Shown: positions 1 to 8,575 of the stretch, piece after piece | How the letters are laid out: every line of letters begins with the position of its first letter | Position numbering within the stretch: the first letter of the stretch is position 1 | From: Calothrix sp. PCC 7103 | Lineage (GTDB): Bacteria; Cyanobacteriota; Cyanobacteriia; Cyanobacteriales; Nostocaceae | DNA: 64,000 bases | Assembly: GCF_000331305.1 (NCBI RefSeq) | Contig: NZ_KB217478.1 | Coordinates: 3,508,627-3,572,626, forward strand | Direction: 5' to 3' | Notes under the pieces: generated by a model | What the model saw: only the letters and a program-made list of their open reading frames with translations | What the model was told of the DNA's origin: nothing | Databases searched by the model: none | Translations under genes and position numbers: made by a program

Positions 1-134
1 CTGAGTATTTCTAAAATACCTTGTTCAAGCTTTAACTCTTTTGCTGCGGCATCGAGATAACTACAAGCTTGGTCAAACGGGCAAATGTGTGCCGGAGTGG
101 GCGTTTCAACGGGCAACAGAGACGTTGATATCAT
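1..134 (-). CDS. gdhA: Glu/Leu/Phe/Val dehydrogenase, N-terminal fragment (cut by window edge)
   Basis: Only the first 44 or so codons lie in the window; the gene runs off its left edge. The reverse strand reads from ATG at 134 through MISTSLLPVE and then ICPFDQACSYLDAAAKELKL, which I recognise as the N-terminus of cyanobacterial glutamate dehydrogenases (NAD(P)-dependent interconversion of glutamate and 2-oxoglutarate, cytoplasmic). A ribosome-binding site AGGGG lies 6 bases before the ATG. The catalytic domain is outside the window, so the assignment rests on this N-terminal similarity alone. Confidence 0.7.
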   Translation of the reverse strand, partial: MISTSLLPVETPTPAHICPFDQACSYLDAAAKELKLEQGILEIL

Positions 135-461
135 ATATTCCCCTAACCCTTTTATTGTGGCGAATGTCTATATATACCTATCTATTATCGCGCTTTTTTT
201 AACAAATATGGATTTTGTGTAAAATTCGTTACAGTTTTCAAATTTTGTATTTGATAAGCCGAGCCAGGAAACTATACAATCAAAAAACCAGAGATATAAT
301 ATATGATCAAACACAGATGGAAATGATACAACATATCTGTGTTTTTTTATTATGTTTTCTTTATTATATATATAGTTATCTAATACAAGATTGCCAGTCA
401 CCGAGTTGTGTGGCTAAAAAATAACGTACATGGGGCAGGCAGAGATGCCTGCTCCACAAGA
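135..461. other. Intergenic, AT-rich, divided by one hairpin
   Basis: No gene is supported here. The first half is the AT-rich upstream region of the glutamate dehydrogenase gene. The right end holds an inverted repeat (431-456) described separately. Short open frames on both strands resemble no protein I know and have AT-driven composition. Confidence 0.6.
431..456 (-). terminator. Hairpin downstream of the carotenoid oxygenase gene
   Basis: TGGGGCAGGCA and TGCCTGCTCCA form an 11-bp stem with one G-T pair around a 4-base loop, just beyond the stop codon of the oxygenase gene read leftwards. A T-rich stretch follows about ten bases later on the minus strand, so it may end that transcript. 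The same kind of GGCAGG/CCTGCC hairpin is a dispersed repeat (compare 57372-57392 and 53164-53190). Confidence 0.45.
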
Positions 462-2003
462 TTAAATGAAGACTGAGTTTACAAAGTTGCCATGTAGACC
501 ATATGGAACATGATGTTTGAGATGTAGTTTTGCAACGGCGCCTTTACTAAAGTCTTTCGCGTCTAAAATCACTACATCTGAACGATGGTTTTCAGAGTCA
601 TATATTAACCCTAATACCCAACCATCATCTTCACTTTCACCATTTGGACGAGGAACAAATACTGGTTCACCAGCAAAACCGCGTGGCGCCGCACTCCAAA
701 GTTGTTTTTCTCCTGTTTCTAGGTCAACTTTGACAAATGCTTGCAGTGGTGCGTTTCCTGTTTGTCCATGTGCGGCGCCCATATATACATATCTGTATGG
801 GCGCCCTATTTTATCTGGATGCAAACTAGGAAATTCGCAGCTACGAGGTTCTATGGCTTCACGGTTTACAGTGTTGGTTTTTAAGTTGAGGTGGAAGCGC
901 CATAGTTGTCCGGGTTTGAGCGCATCAAAGTCAACTTGACGAAAATCACTTTCGGGTTCTACTTCAGGTAATGATTCATAGCATATTGAGTCAACTATGA
1001 TTTCATCACCTTGTTCAAATGCGTTTGAATGGTGGAATACAAAACCAGATTGGATTTCTAGGGTTTGCATTTCTTTATTTTTGGGGTCGCGAGGAATAAT
1101 TATTGCTCGCGTTGGTTGATTTGGTTGAAATTTTATGCATTCACCTGCACCGCGCATTCCTAGAGCAAAGGGTATTGGATTGAATGCAACTGGGTTTTGG
1201 AAGAATATACAATAGTTTTCTGTAATGGCAAAATCGTGAATGAAGCAGAAACCTGCTACGCTATGTGCGTGTTTTCTGATGATTTTGCCTGTGGTGTCTA
1301 ATTCAAATACTGTAATTGTAGTGGAAAGTCCCGGTTTGATGGAGAAATTTACCATACATGGGGCGCCACCGTCCATTGCACAACTTGGGTCGAAGTGTGG
1401 ATGTGCAGCAAATGCTTCACCTTCTGATAGAACACCGTTGAAGTATTCTCTTCCTAATGTTTCTAAAGTTGCTGGGTCAAGAAGGTGTGGTTCTGCTGCT
1501 TCCCATAGTGCGAGTAATTTACCACCCCAATAGATTACATTTGTGTTGGCAATATTTTTAAGTTTGAAGTCAAATATATTTGCTAGCCATCCACCGGGTT
1601 TTTGTGTTCCAAAAACTCCCCGATAAAGAAGCTTGTCCACTTTTTGTTCTTTTACATATCCCTCGGTACGCACAAAACGGTTGCTATAATGCGCGCGTCC
1701 ATCTTTAAAAGTGATTCTACTTATCATTCCATCACCATCGAATGGGTGATGAATTCTTTGCCCGTTGACTTCAAATAAACCAGGGCCATTTTTAAATAAT
1801 GTTCCCTGTAGTGAGTGAGGAATTTCTCCTTCTATATTATCTATCCAGTAATCATTCTCTTCTTTGAGTGATTGATATCCTCCTTGCCAATCGTCACGGA
1901 GGTAGGATGGTTCTGGTACTGTTGTTGCGTGTTCGTAAAGTTGAAAACCTTGCATGTGAGTAATTTTAGTTTTTATAAAGTATTGTGAGTGCGCGGATAC
2001 CAT
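462..2003 (-). CDS. Carotenoid cleavage oxygenase (RPE65/CCD family)
   Basis: Non-haem iron enzyme that cleaves double bonds in the polyene chain of carotenoids or apocarotenoids, giving aldehydes such as retinal-type products. The 513 residues show the family's seven-bladed-propeller pattern, and the four iron-binding histidines can be placed: in AAHPHFDP (about residue 201-203), FIHDF (256), FHHSNAF (324-325) and GLHGNF near the C-terminus (about 505). The early NGPGLFE and HPFDGDGM segments are also typical. The start at 2003 has no clear Shine-Dalgarno; Met17 (1955) is an alternative. A BT1-type transporter gene lies 89 bp upstream on the same strand and may be cotranscribed. Which substrate is cut cannot be read from sequence. 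Confidence 0.9.
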   Translation of the reverse strand: MVSAHSQYFIKTKITHMQGFQLYEHATTVPEPSYLRDDWQGGYQSLKEENDYWIDNIEGEIPHSLQGTLFKNGPGLFEVNGQRIHHPFDGDGMISRITFKDGRAHYSNRFVRTEGYVKEQKVDKLLYRGVFGTQKPGGWLANIFDFKLKNIANTNVIYWGGKLLALWEAAEPHLLDPATLETLGREYFNGVLSEGEAFAAHPHFDPSCAMDGGAPCMVNFSIKPGLSTTITVFELDTTGKIIRKHAHSVAGFCFIHDFAITENYCIFFQNPVAFNPIPFALGMRGAGECIKFQPNQPTRAIIIPRDPKNKEMQTLEIQSGFVFHHSNAFEQGDEIIVDSICYESLPEVEPESDFRQVDFDALKPGQLWRFHLNLKTNTVNREAIEPRSCEFPSLHPDKIGRPYRYVYMGAAHGQTGNAPLQAFVKVDLETGEKQLWSAAPRGFAGEPVFVPRPNGESEDDGWVLGLIYDSENHRSDVVILDAKDFSKGAVAKLHLKHHVPYGLHGNFVNSVFI

Positions 2004-2092
2004 AGAGGCGGGTTTATAAAGCCTTGGGGTTGTGTTGTATATCTCGGTTAACCCGCCCCTACAGAACCTTGGGTTTGTACTGTATACCTTGA

Positions 2093-3496
2093 TTAGCTCG
2101 CCCCTACTTCCTCTGGTATAAAAGATTCTTCTACAGGTTTAGCAGGCGCCACCCCAAGGCTTTGAGAGTCTGCAGCAGGTAGCCAATTTATAAAGGGTAA
2201 CGGTAGCAGAGTACTTAAATTAGTAATAAATACTAGTAATGGTAAGTTATCAAAATTACTTTCTGTTATTCCCATCGTGTGCATTAACACGGCACCGAAT
2301 TCATAAGAGAGCAATCCTGCTAAGTTATTTACAGACATTAATAATGCAAAGAAAGTAGCTTCTATACCGGGAGGACATAACCTTGCCGCAAGTACTAACA
2401 ATGGCATGTAGGCTATTTGCCCCATTACTGTTAGCACCAAACTATCACCTAAACTAAACCAATGGTCATCAATGCCCAATGCTCGGTTCGCATGAGTTAC
2501 CAAGAGCAACATTGTCATCCCGAGTATTGTTGACAAAACAATAGTCCAACCAAAGATGACCCGGAAAGGAACGGTTTTTAAGTAGCGCTGAAATATCCAT
2601 ACACCTACTAGCGATGCAAGACTTGTAACTAAACGCACTCTCCCTAAAAATTCCGGTTCAAAGTGAAGCTCGTTAGTAGTAAAGAAGAAAAATGCAGAAT
2701 CTGCTGATGGTGTACCTTGCCAAAGAAATATAAATACTGTAGGTAGCCAGATTGCTTTCTGGGTAAGTGCCTGACGCAATAGTATAAATTGATGCTTGAC
2801 ATCAATTACGTCTTCCTCTGGCTGGTTTTTTATGCTTTCTTTGCTAACAGGAGATTCAGCAATTAACCACGCTACACAAGAAACAATAAGCGGGAATGAA
2901 GCGGTAATCCAAAAAATCGTGCGCGTTGTGAAATGTTGTAAAAGCATTCCACTAAAGTAAGCGGTGACTAATCCTCCAACTGCTGAGGCGCCCCAACATA
3001 ATGATTGTAACGAACCTGCATCTGCTTGTGACTCACCGCGCGCACGTTCTACAACAAGTGAGTCAACGATTACATCACTAACTGCAACCGAGAGTGAACC
3101 AAGTGCTATAGCAGCAGTAGCCGCTATTTGAGTGTGAACAATTGTTGCTAACCACACCCAAGATATTGCCCCTAATAACCCCGAAAGTATTAGGTATGGA
3201 CGGCGCCGATAGCCAAATATCGGTAAACCATCAGAAAAAAAGCCAAATAAAGGTTTGATTATCCAAGGTAGGGCGACAATCCCCATAAGTGCTGAAACCT
3301 GCGCCGGACTAAGCCGCAGTTCATCTTTGAGAAAGAAGCTGACGGCAAGGCGCGCCAACCCCAAGATACCTTGGACAAAGTAGACAGTTAATATCGCGAT
3401 TAACTCAGCACTTGGTTCGTTGCCGAAGAAAATCTTTTCCTTAACTGAGTCTTTGACCTTGGACAAACCAGAGGAGGAAATCAGCATTGATAACAT
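2093..3496 (-). CDS. Folate/biopterin transporter family (BT1/FBT) membrane protein
   Basis: Polytopic inner-membrane carrier of the folate-biopterin transporter branch of the major facilitator superfamily. The 467 residues contain about twelve hydrophobic segments; the first half has the conserved block with LPWIIKPLFGFFSDG followed by GYRRRPYL, which marks this family (cyanobacterial homologues transport folates). The second half has a basic loop and further membrane spans, and the tail from about residue 445 is acidic and soluble. Start at 3496 or three codons later (3487). It precedes the carotenoid oxygenase gene on the same strand. The substrate is inferred from the family and could be another pterin-like compound. 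Confidence 0.85.
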   Translation of the reverse strand: MLSMLISSSGLSKVKDSVKEKIFFGNEPSAELIAILTVYFVQGILGLARLAVSFFLKDELRLSPAQVSALMGIVALPWIIKPLFGFFSDGLPIFGYRRRPYLILSGLLGAISWVWLATIVHTQIAATAAIALGSLSVAVSDVIVDSLVVERARGESQADAGSLQSLCWGASAVGGLVTAYFSGMLLQHFTTRTIFWITASFPLIVSCVAWLIAESPVSKESIKNQPEEDVIDVKHQFILLRQALTQKAIWLPTVFIFLWQGTPSADSAFFFFTTNELHFEPEFLGRVRLVTSLASLVGVWIFQRYLKTVPFRVIFGWTIVLSTILGMTMLLLVTHANRALGIDDHWFSLGDSLVLTVMGQIAYMPLLVLAARLCPPGIEATFFALLMSVNNLAGLLSYEFGAVLMHTMGITESNFDNLPLLVFITNLSTLLPLPFINWLPAADSQSLGVAPAKPVEESFIPEEVGAS

Positions 3497-3658
3497 TCAT
3501 TAAGAATTGTGACTTTTCTATCATATCTAGTTTTTCCATCTAACTGTGCTGACTCACAAATATGTTAAGGAATTTAAATTTTTTATACTAAAAACAAAAT
3601 TTTGCTACATTGAGACTGAATTTTGAGGATAGATTATCTGCTTGACTAAGCTGGCTTC

Positions 3659-3679
3659 ATGTAATTACAATGTAATTAC
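3659..3679 (+). promoter_or_regulatory. Candidate MazEF operator: tandem GTAATTAC palindromes
   Basis: ATGTAATTAC occurs twice (3659-3668 and 3670-3679), so two 8-bp perfect palindromes GTAATTAC lie exactly 11 bp apart, about one helical turn, 25 bp upstream of the antitoxin ATG. MazE-type antitoxins of the AbrB fold bind short palindromic sites in their own promoter. Assigning this role is inference. Confidence 0.5.
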
Positions 3680-3704
3680 TCAAGTTCAACCGAAAATGTT
3701 TACT

Positions 3705-3965
3705 ATGAATGCAGTAATCAGGACGCGGATTGTTAAAGTTGGTAATTCTCAGGGAATTCGCATTCCCAAACCTTTATTAGAGCAAAGTGGTATTGATACA
3801 GAAGTAGAAATAGAAGTAAATGGCGACCATTTAATTGTTCGTCGCGCTTCATGCGTGCGAACTGGTTGGAATGAAGCATTTGCTAGGATGGCAGAACTTC
3901 AAGATGACGTTTTGCTTGATGATGTTGATACGACTAGTTGGGACAAGGTTGAGTGGGAATGGTAG
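3705..3965 (+). CDS. mazE: MazE-like antitoxin (AbrB/SpoVT fold)
   Basis: Antitoxin that binds and neutralises the MazF ribonuclease encoded next and represses the operon. The N-terminal half (MNAVIRTRIVKVGNSQGIRI followed by PKPLLEQSG) is the swapped-hairpin AbrB/MazE DNA-binding fold; the acidic, tryptophan-rich tail (DDVDTTSWDKVEWEW) is the disordered segment that occupies the toxin. I chose the ATG at 3705 (86 residues) over a TTG at 3642, because the upstream stretch contains the likely operator repeats; ATG at 3696 is also possible. It overlaps mazF by 7 bases, indicating coupled translation. Confidence 0.88.
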   Translation: MNAVIRTRIVKVGNSQGIRIPKPLLEQSGIDTEVEIEVNGDHLIVRRASCVRTGWNEAFARMAELQDDVLLDDVDTTSWDKVEWEW

Positions 3966-4282
3966 TGCAGCGTTTTGATGTTTTTTTGATTACCCTTGAC
4001 CCTACAGTTGGTAGTGAAATCAAAAAAACAAGACCATGCGTAATAATTTCACCAAATGAAATGAATGTTAATATTGCTACTGTTATTGTTGCTCCTATGA
4101 CGACAAAAGGTCAACCATATCCCACACGGGTAGCTTGTAATTTTCAAGGAAAAGATGGACATATTGTTCTTGACCAAATTCGTACTGTTGACAAAACACG
4201 ATTAGTTAAAAACCTCGGTCAAATAAGTCCTGAAGAGCAAAAGGCAGTTATCGATACTTTGTCTGAAATTTTTGCAGAATAG
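3959..4282 (+). CDS. mazF: MazF/PemK-family toxin (endoribonuclease)
   Basis: Sequence-specific mRNA interferase. The 107-residue protein has the family core: RFDVFLITLDPTVGSEIKKTRP with the basic strand and conserved TRPCVIIS, then VIVAPMTTKGQPYPTR and HIVLDQIRTVDKTRL. The conserved RP arginine and the S/T of the PMT segment are both present, so the toxin looks intact. ATG at 3959 lies inside the end of mazE; a GTG six bases earlier is an alternative. The cleavage sequence cannot be predicted. Confidence 0.9.
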   Translation: MVVQRFDVFLITLDPTVGSEIKKTRPCVIISPNEMNVNIATVIVAPMTTKGQPYPTRVACNFQGKDGHIVLDQIRTVDKTRLVKNLGQISPEEQKAVIDTLSEIFAE

Positions 4283-4591
4283 TTTGTCAGAATATAAAAA
4301 ATCTGAAAACTTATTATCGTTTTAAACGCATTTTTTTGGCAAACCAATCGGTTGACTTACCACTACCGTCTTTTTCTCTTGATTTGTCTTCTATTTTTCC
4401 TTAATTGTCAGAATTTTTAAAATGCTACCCTGTAGGAAAACTCTGTTTATACTTAACACGGGTAAGAAATGTCATTCTGAGCGTAGCGAAGAATCTCTAA
4501 GATGCTTCACTGCACTACGTTTCGTTCAGCATGACAAAGTTTATATTCTACCCATTAGCAGTATACGTACCTCAGCATGACAAATCAAAAA
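4283..4591. other. Intergenic stretch carrying a dispersed repeat
   Basis: Between the convergent mazF and glutaredoxin genes. It holds an inverted-repeat element at 4470-4536 and a short ACCCTGTAGGAAAACTCTG-type motif near 4425 that recurs at about 31070. An open frame crossing 4531-4779 is the antisense shadow of the glutaredoxin gene and the repeat. Confidence 0.6.
4470..4536. repeat. Inverted-repeat element TGTCATTCTGAGCG...GTTCAGCATGACA
   Basis: Starts TGTCATTCTGAGCGTAGCGA and ends with the near reverse complement CGTTCAGCATGACA; inner parts (GAAGAATCT / AGATGCTTC) also pair, giving a long imperfect hairpin. A second copy in the opposite orientation is at 29950-30032. The motif is a widely dispersed intergenic repeat; no coding function. 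Confidence 0.75.
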
Positions 4592-4921
4592 TTATCCTGC
4601 TATTGCTTCTTGGGTTAGTAGCTGGTCGAGTTGACCTTGAGTATCTAGCTTATATATATCATCACATCCGCCGATGTGTTGATTGTTTACAAAAATTTGT
4701 GGAACTGATCGGCGTCCGTTTGCTCGTTCTGCCATTAATAAGCGTTTTTCTTCCGAACCGTCTATTTTATACTCAGTAAATTCCACCCCTTTCCACCACA
4801 GCAGCATTTTGGCGCGTATACAATAAGGACAGGTTTGCCAGGTGTAAATTTCAACATTTGCTTTTATTTTTTCGGGATGGCGCCCAAGAAGCGAATTTAT
4901 CAAATTTTGCATAATATGCAT
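4592..4921 (-). CDS. grxC: Glutaredoxin 3-type glutathione-dependent oxidoreductase
   Basis: Small thioredoxin-fold protein that reduces disulfides and protein-glutathione mixed disulfides using glutathione. The dithiol active site CPYC sits in EIYTWQTCPYCIRAK, and the glutathione-binding SVPQIFVNNQHIGGCDD block (cis-Pro in SVP, GG-D near the end) is intact. Its 109 residues fit the class; the true start may be Met4 (4912), since neither has a good ribosome-binding site. In related cyanobacteria grxC is often followed by gshB; that gene is not next to it here. Confidence 0.92.
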   Translation of the reverse strand: MHIMQNLINSLLGRHPEKIKANVEIYTWQTCPYCIRAKMLLWWKGVEFTEYKIDGSEEKRLLMAERANGRRSVPQIFVNNQHIGGCDDIYKLDTQGQLDQLLTQEAIAG

Positions 4922-5322
4922 AATATTAGTGTAAACACTTACGTACTCTGTTTAAAAGTGACATTTGAAAAAAATGGCGCCGAAACGCTTAATATTAATT
5001 ATAAGTTAAAATGCCTGTAAAGCTTAAAGCCTTGTAAAAGCATAAAAAATAATTATCTTAGATTCTTTAACGATAGAGATTTCTATAATGTAAAAACAAG
5101 GAAACTTGGAAATACTTGTAAGTGTAACGTAAAAATAACTACAATGAGAAATAATAGAACAAACGTTTGGTTGAGGTAAACGCTGTTTGTTAAGCGAAGA
5201 AAAGCAGTAAAAATTAATGAAGTCAGGGCAAATACTAGTTTATTGTAGTATCCGCCCTTTGGTAGACTTGGAAACGGCTGTTGCAAACACCGCGAATTCA
5301 AGCAATTGAGAGGGCAGACTCT
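4922..5322. other. Upstream region of the FBPase/SBPase gene
   Basis: About 400 bp, AT-rich, shared by the divergent glutaredoxin and FBPase genes, so it should hold both promoters. I could not identify a specific promoter or regulator site with confidence. Confidence 0.5.
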
Positions 5323-6360
5323 GTGGAAAATACTCTTGGGTTAGAGATTATCGAAGTAGTTGAGCAAGCGGCTATCGCTTCCTCACGCTGGATGGGTAAG
5401 GGTGAAAAGAATACTGCTGACCAAGTAGCAGTAGAAGCAATGCGCGAACGTATGAACAAAATTTACATGCGTGGACGCATTGTAATTGGGGAAGGAGAAC
5501 GCGACGAGGCGCCGATGCTTTATATCGGTGAGGAAGTCGGTATTTGTACTCGTGCAGATGCAAAAGATTACTGTAACCCTGATGAACTAGTTGAGATTGA
5601 CATCGCCGTTGACCCATGTGAAGGTACTAACCTTGTTGCCTATGGTCAAAATGGCTCGATGGCTGTATTGGCAATCTCAGAGAAAGGCGGTTTGTTTGCT
5701 GCTCCTGACTTTTATATGAAGAAGTTGGCTGCACCTCCTCAAGCAAAAGGTCATGTAGATATCAATAAGTCTGCCACCGAAAACCTTAAAATCCTATCTG
5801 AATGTTTGAACCGTTCGGTCGAGGAATTAGTGGTAGTTGTTATGGACCGTCCGCGTCACAAAGAATTAATCCAGGAAATTCGTACCGCTGGCGCCAGAGT
5901 TCGACTCATCAGTGATGGTGACGTTTCTGCAGCTATTTCCTGCGGTTTTGCTGGAACCAACATCCACGCGCTTATGGGTATTGGTGCGGCGCCTGAAGGT
6001 GTAATTTCTGCTGCTGCAATGCGTTGCCTAGGTGGACACTTCCAAGGACAGTTAATTTATGACCCAGAAGTTGTTCAAACTGGTTTAATTGGCGAAAGTA
6101 GAGAAGGCAACCTTGCCCGACTTAATGAGATGGGTATTACTGACGGCGACAGGGTTTACGATACTAACGAGTTGGCTTCAGGTCAAAACGTATTGTTTGC
6201 CGCTTGCGGTATCACCCCCGGAGTTTTAATGGAAGGTGTTCGCTTCTTCCACGGTGGTGCTAGAACTCAAAGCTTGGTAATTTCCAGCCAGTCGAAAACG
6301 GCTCGCTTTGTCGATACCATCCACATGTTTGATAACCCACAGACAATTCAACTGCACTAA
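5323..6360 (+). CDS. glpX: Bifunctional fructose-1,6-/sedoheptulose-1,7-bisphosphatase, class II (GlpX type)
   Basis: Calvin-cycle and gluconeogenic phosphatase that removes the C1 phosphate of fructose-1,6- and sedoheptulose-1,7-bisphosphate; in cyanobacteria this class supplies SBPase. The protein reads [16 protein letters not shown], with the metal/substrate motifs [21 protein letters not shown] and [20 protein letters not shown], and ends [10 protein letters not shown] chose GTG at 5323, which gives 345 residues, the usual cyanobacterial length, with GAGAGGG about 9 bases upstream; a TTG at 5281 would add 14 residues. The next gene, hemA, starts 94 bp downstream past a hairpin of heptamer repeats. 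Confidence 0.93.
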   Translation: MENTLGLEIIEVVEQAAIASSRWMGKGEKNTADQVAVEAMRERMNKIYMRGRIVIGEGERDEAPMLYIGEEVGICTRADAKDYCNPDELVEIDIAVDPCEGTNLVAYGQNGSMAVLAISEKGGLFAAPDFYMKKLAAPPQAKGHVDINKSATENLKILSECLNRSVEELVVVVMDRPRHKELIQEIRTAGARVRLISDGDVSAAISCGFAGTNIHALMGIGAAPEGVISAAAMRCLGGHFQGQLIYDPEVVQTGLIGESREGNLARLNEMGITDGDRVYDTNELASGQNVLFAACGITPGVLMEGVRFFHGGARTQSLVISSQSKTARFVDTIHMFDNPQTIQLH

Positions 6361-6371
6361 AACAAGGAGCG

Positions 6372-6407
6372 GAGTGCTGAGTGCTGAGTGCTCAGCACTC
6401 AGCACTC
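6372..6407. repeat. Heptamer repeats forming a perfect 17-bp hairpin
   Basis: Tandem GAGTGCT units (GAGTGCTGAGTGCTGAG) are followed after TG by their exact reverse complement. This is the cyanobacterial short-tandem-repeat type but arranged as an inverted pair; it sits 11 bp after the FBPase stop and could act as a terminator or RNA-stabilising hairpin. There is no clean T-run. Confidence 0.8.
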
Positions 6408-6453
6408 ATAACTCTTTTCTTAGAAAACATTGTTACAAATTAAGATTTAGCAG

Positions 6454-7740
6454 ATGAATATAGCAGTAGTAGGCTTAAGCCATAAAACCGCGACCGTTGA
6501 AGTCCGGGAAAAATTAAGTATTCCAGAACAACAGGTTGAAACCGCTATCGCCCAACTTCTTAATTACCCTCATGTTGAAGAAGTTGCTATTCTCAGTACC
6601 TGTAACCGTCTGGAAATTTATATTACAGCGAGTGAAACCGAACTCGGTATTCGCGAAGTTGTTCAGTTTCTTAGCGAACATAGCAAGTTACCCATGACAG
6701 CCTTACGTCCTCACTTGTTTATGCTGCTCCATGAAGATGCTGTTATGCACCTGATGCGTGTTGCTGGTGGGTTAGACAGCCTGGTTCTTGGTGAAGGTCA
6801 AATTCTTGCACAAGTTAAAAATAGTTATAAGCTTGGGCAGCAGTATGATGGTATAAAAACAATTTTGAATCGATTATTTAAACATTCAATTTCAGCCGGC
6901 AAACGGGTACGGTCAGAAACTTCGATTGGTACTGGTGCCGTTTCTATTAGTTCGGCAGCAGTCGAATTGGCCCACATTAAAGCCGAAGACCTTAGCATGT
7001 GCCGTGTCGCTATTCTTGGCGCCGGAAAAATGTCAAAGTTACTTGTACAACACTTAGTAGCTAAAGGTGTTGCAGAAATTTCTATTGTTAATCGTTCGAT
7101 GGCACGGGCAACTGAGTTAGCACAACAGTTCCCAGGACAACCAATTAAAACTTACCTACTCGCCGATATGATGGCAGTAATTGCCGAAAGCGACATGGTA
7201 TTTACAAGCACGTCAGCTACCGAACCAATACTCGACCGTGCCAAGTTAGAAATGGTCTTAGAACCAAATCGTCGTTTGATGCTATTTGATATATCGGTTC
7301 CACGTAACGTCCATGTCGATGTCAACGAGCTCACATATGTTCAAGCATTTAACGTTGATGATTTAAAAGCAGTGGTGGCGCAAAACCAAGAAAGTCGCCG
7401 TAAAATGGCACAAGAAGCCGAAGGTTTACTAGAACAAGAATCTGAAGCTTTTGATATTTGGTGGCGCAGTTTAGAGACAGTTAGCACAATCAGCTGCTTG
7501 CGGTCAAAAATTGAATCTATCCGTGAACAAGAACTAGAAAAAGCTCTATCACGTCTAGGTTCAGAATTTGGTGATAAACATCAAGAAATTATTGAAGCTT
7601 TAACACGCGGTATTGTTAACAAAATTTTACATGACCCAATGGTACAGTTACGCGCCCAACAAGATGTTGAAGCACGCCGAAAATGTATGCAAACACTGCA
7701 AATGCTCTTTAACCTTGATGTTGAAGAACAATTTAGTTAA
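6454..7740 (+). CDS. hemA: Glutamyl-tRNA reductase
   Basis: First committed step of tetrapyrrole synthesis: NADPH reduction of glutamyl-tRNA(Glu) to glutamate-1-semialdehyde, which feeds haem, chlorophyll and bilins. At 428 residues it is full length. The catalytic cysteine lies in [10 protein letters not shown] (about residue 50), the substrate loop in [17 protein letters not shown] (about 107-123), followed by the Rossmann domain ([12 protein letters not shown]) and a C-terminal helical dimerisation domain. ATG at 6454 follows an AT-rich leader with no strong ribosome site. An isolated gene in this window; the chlM methyltransferase of the same pathway is 28 kb away. Confidence 0.97.
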   Translation: MNIAVVGLSHKTATVEVREKLSIPEQQVETAIAQLLNYPHVEEVAILSTCNRLEIYITASETELGIREVVQFLSEHSKLPMTALRPHLFMLLHEDAVMHLMRVAGGLDSLVLGEGQILAQVKNSYKLGQQYDGIKTILNRLFKHSISAGKRVRSETSIGTGAVSISSAAVELAHIKAEDLSMCRVAILGAGKMSKLLVQHLVAKGVAEISIVNRSMARATELAQQFPGQPIKTYLLADMMAVIAESDMVFTSTSATEPILDRAKLEMVLEPNRRLMLFDISVPRNVHVDVNELTYVQAFNVDDLKAVVAQNQESRRKMAQEAEGLLEQESEAFDIWWRSLETVSTISCLRSKIESIREQELEKALSRLGSEFGDKHQEIIEALTRGIVNKILHDPMVQLRAQQDVEARRKCMQTLQMLFNLDVEEQFS

Positions 7741-7762
7741 AAGTGCTGAGTGCTGAGTGTAA

Positions 7763-7784
7763 AGACGCTCCGGAACCGGAGCGT
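7763..7784 (+). terminator. Hairpin after hemA
   Basis: GACGCTCCGG and CCGGAGCGTC form a perfect 10-bp stem around AA, 23 bp after the hemA stop codon. There is no U-run behind it, so it may be a repeat-derived hairpin that stabilises the 3' end and not a classical intrinsic terminator. Confidence 0.5.
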
Positions 7785-8497
7785 CTGTGCAAAAGTGAGA
7801 AGTTAAGTTGTAAAATAAGACCGACCCACAGGTTTTCTAGAACCGCGAGGACTTATGGCAGATACCGAACGAGATTTATGCTAGAAAAGCTCGCACAGTT
7901 GAATATTAATACTTAATTACCAAGTGACCAACAGTTCAAAGCGAAGAATTTATTTTATTACTTCCATTTACCCCCCGTTATTTCCCAGCAGATTACCTTA
8001 TGGAACCTTGAGCGGTATTAACAAGTCATCCAAGGCAATTTGCTTATCATTCCTATAGAACAATCTCCATACAGTAATCACCTGAAATTGTCTAAAGACG
8101 TGTTCACATAGTGTCCCGCTCTTAATAATCACGTCTCTACAAGGTTTATTAACATTTTTCTTCGTTTATGGGCGCCCTCATAACTAGTTCTATTTTGATG
8201 CATATGAATGTAGTTTCTCTCGCAATTACATAGCTGATGCCTAAATACCTAACTTGAGATAGATTTGCCTGTTGATTTGCCGACTCAATCATTTGTTTAG
8301 TTTTGATTTTCTAATGGTGTAATTAGAAAATACTTATATTTATCCTCACATTCTTCTCTACCAAAGCAAAGGTTTTATAGCTTTTGACGAGTTTTACATA
8401 TACAAATGTAAAGAACTACTTAAGAAACTAAATTTTTCTTGGCAAAAGACTACAAAATGAAAAATTGACTACAAAAAATCCTCATAGGTAAAAATCA

Positions 8498-8527
8498 ATG
8501 CTGTACGAAAGGAGGGCAGCACAATAG
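8498..8527 (+). CDS. Possible 9-codon leader peptide with an internal AAAGGAGGG
   Basis: ATG at 8498 opens a 9-codon frame (MLYERRAAQ) containing two AGG codons, with a near-perfect anti-ribosome sequence AAAGGAGGG inside and flanked by TGCTG/CAGCA arms. No start codon follows this ribosome-like site at normal spacing. It could be a leader peptide, an RNA structure, or chance. Confidence 0.15.
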   Translation: MLYERRAAQ

Positions 8528-8533
8528 TTAGAT

Positions 8534-8551
8534 TCATCTCTAATTAGATGA
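8534..8551. promoter_or_regulatory. Inverted repeat upstream of the ArsR-type regulator
   Basis: TCATCT and AGATGA flank CTAATT, with an inner perfect palindrome TCTAATTAGA (8539-8548); its right edge is 24 bp before the ATG at 8576. ArsR-family proteins bind such dyads in their own promoters, so this is a candidate autoregulatory operator. Confidence 0.4.
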
Positions 8552-8575
8552 GTATCGAATCAATTATAGCAAAGT

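Larger units (their letters stand above)
7741..8575. other. 835-bp intergenic region with repeats and a tiny leader ORF
   Basis: It starts with two GTGCTGA heptamers directly after the hemA stop, then a strong hairpin (7763-7784). A TTTTCTAG/CTAGAAAA inverted pair flanks about 7833-7886. The last 80 bp hold a possible 9-codon leader ORF and an inverted repeat upstream of the ArsR gene. No open frame resembles a protein. An RNA gene cannot be excluded. Confidence 0.5.

Noticed and set aside
517-939. Open frame antisense to the carotenoid oxygenase gene
   Set aside because: Lies wholly inside a gene with clear catalytic histidines; composition is that of an antisense shadow.
4531-4779. 82-codon frame opposite to glutaredoxin
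   Set aside because: Antisense to the glutaredoxin active-site region and repeat DNA.
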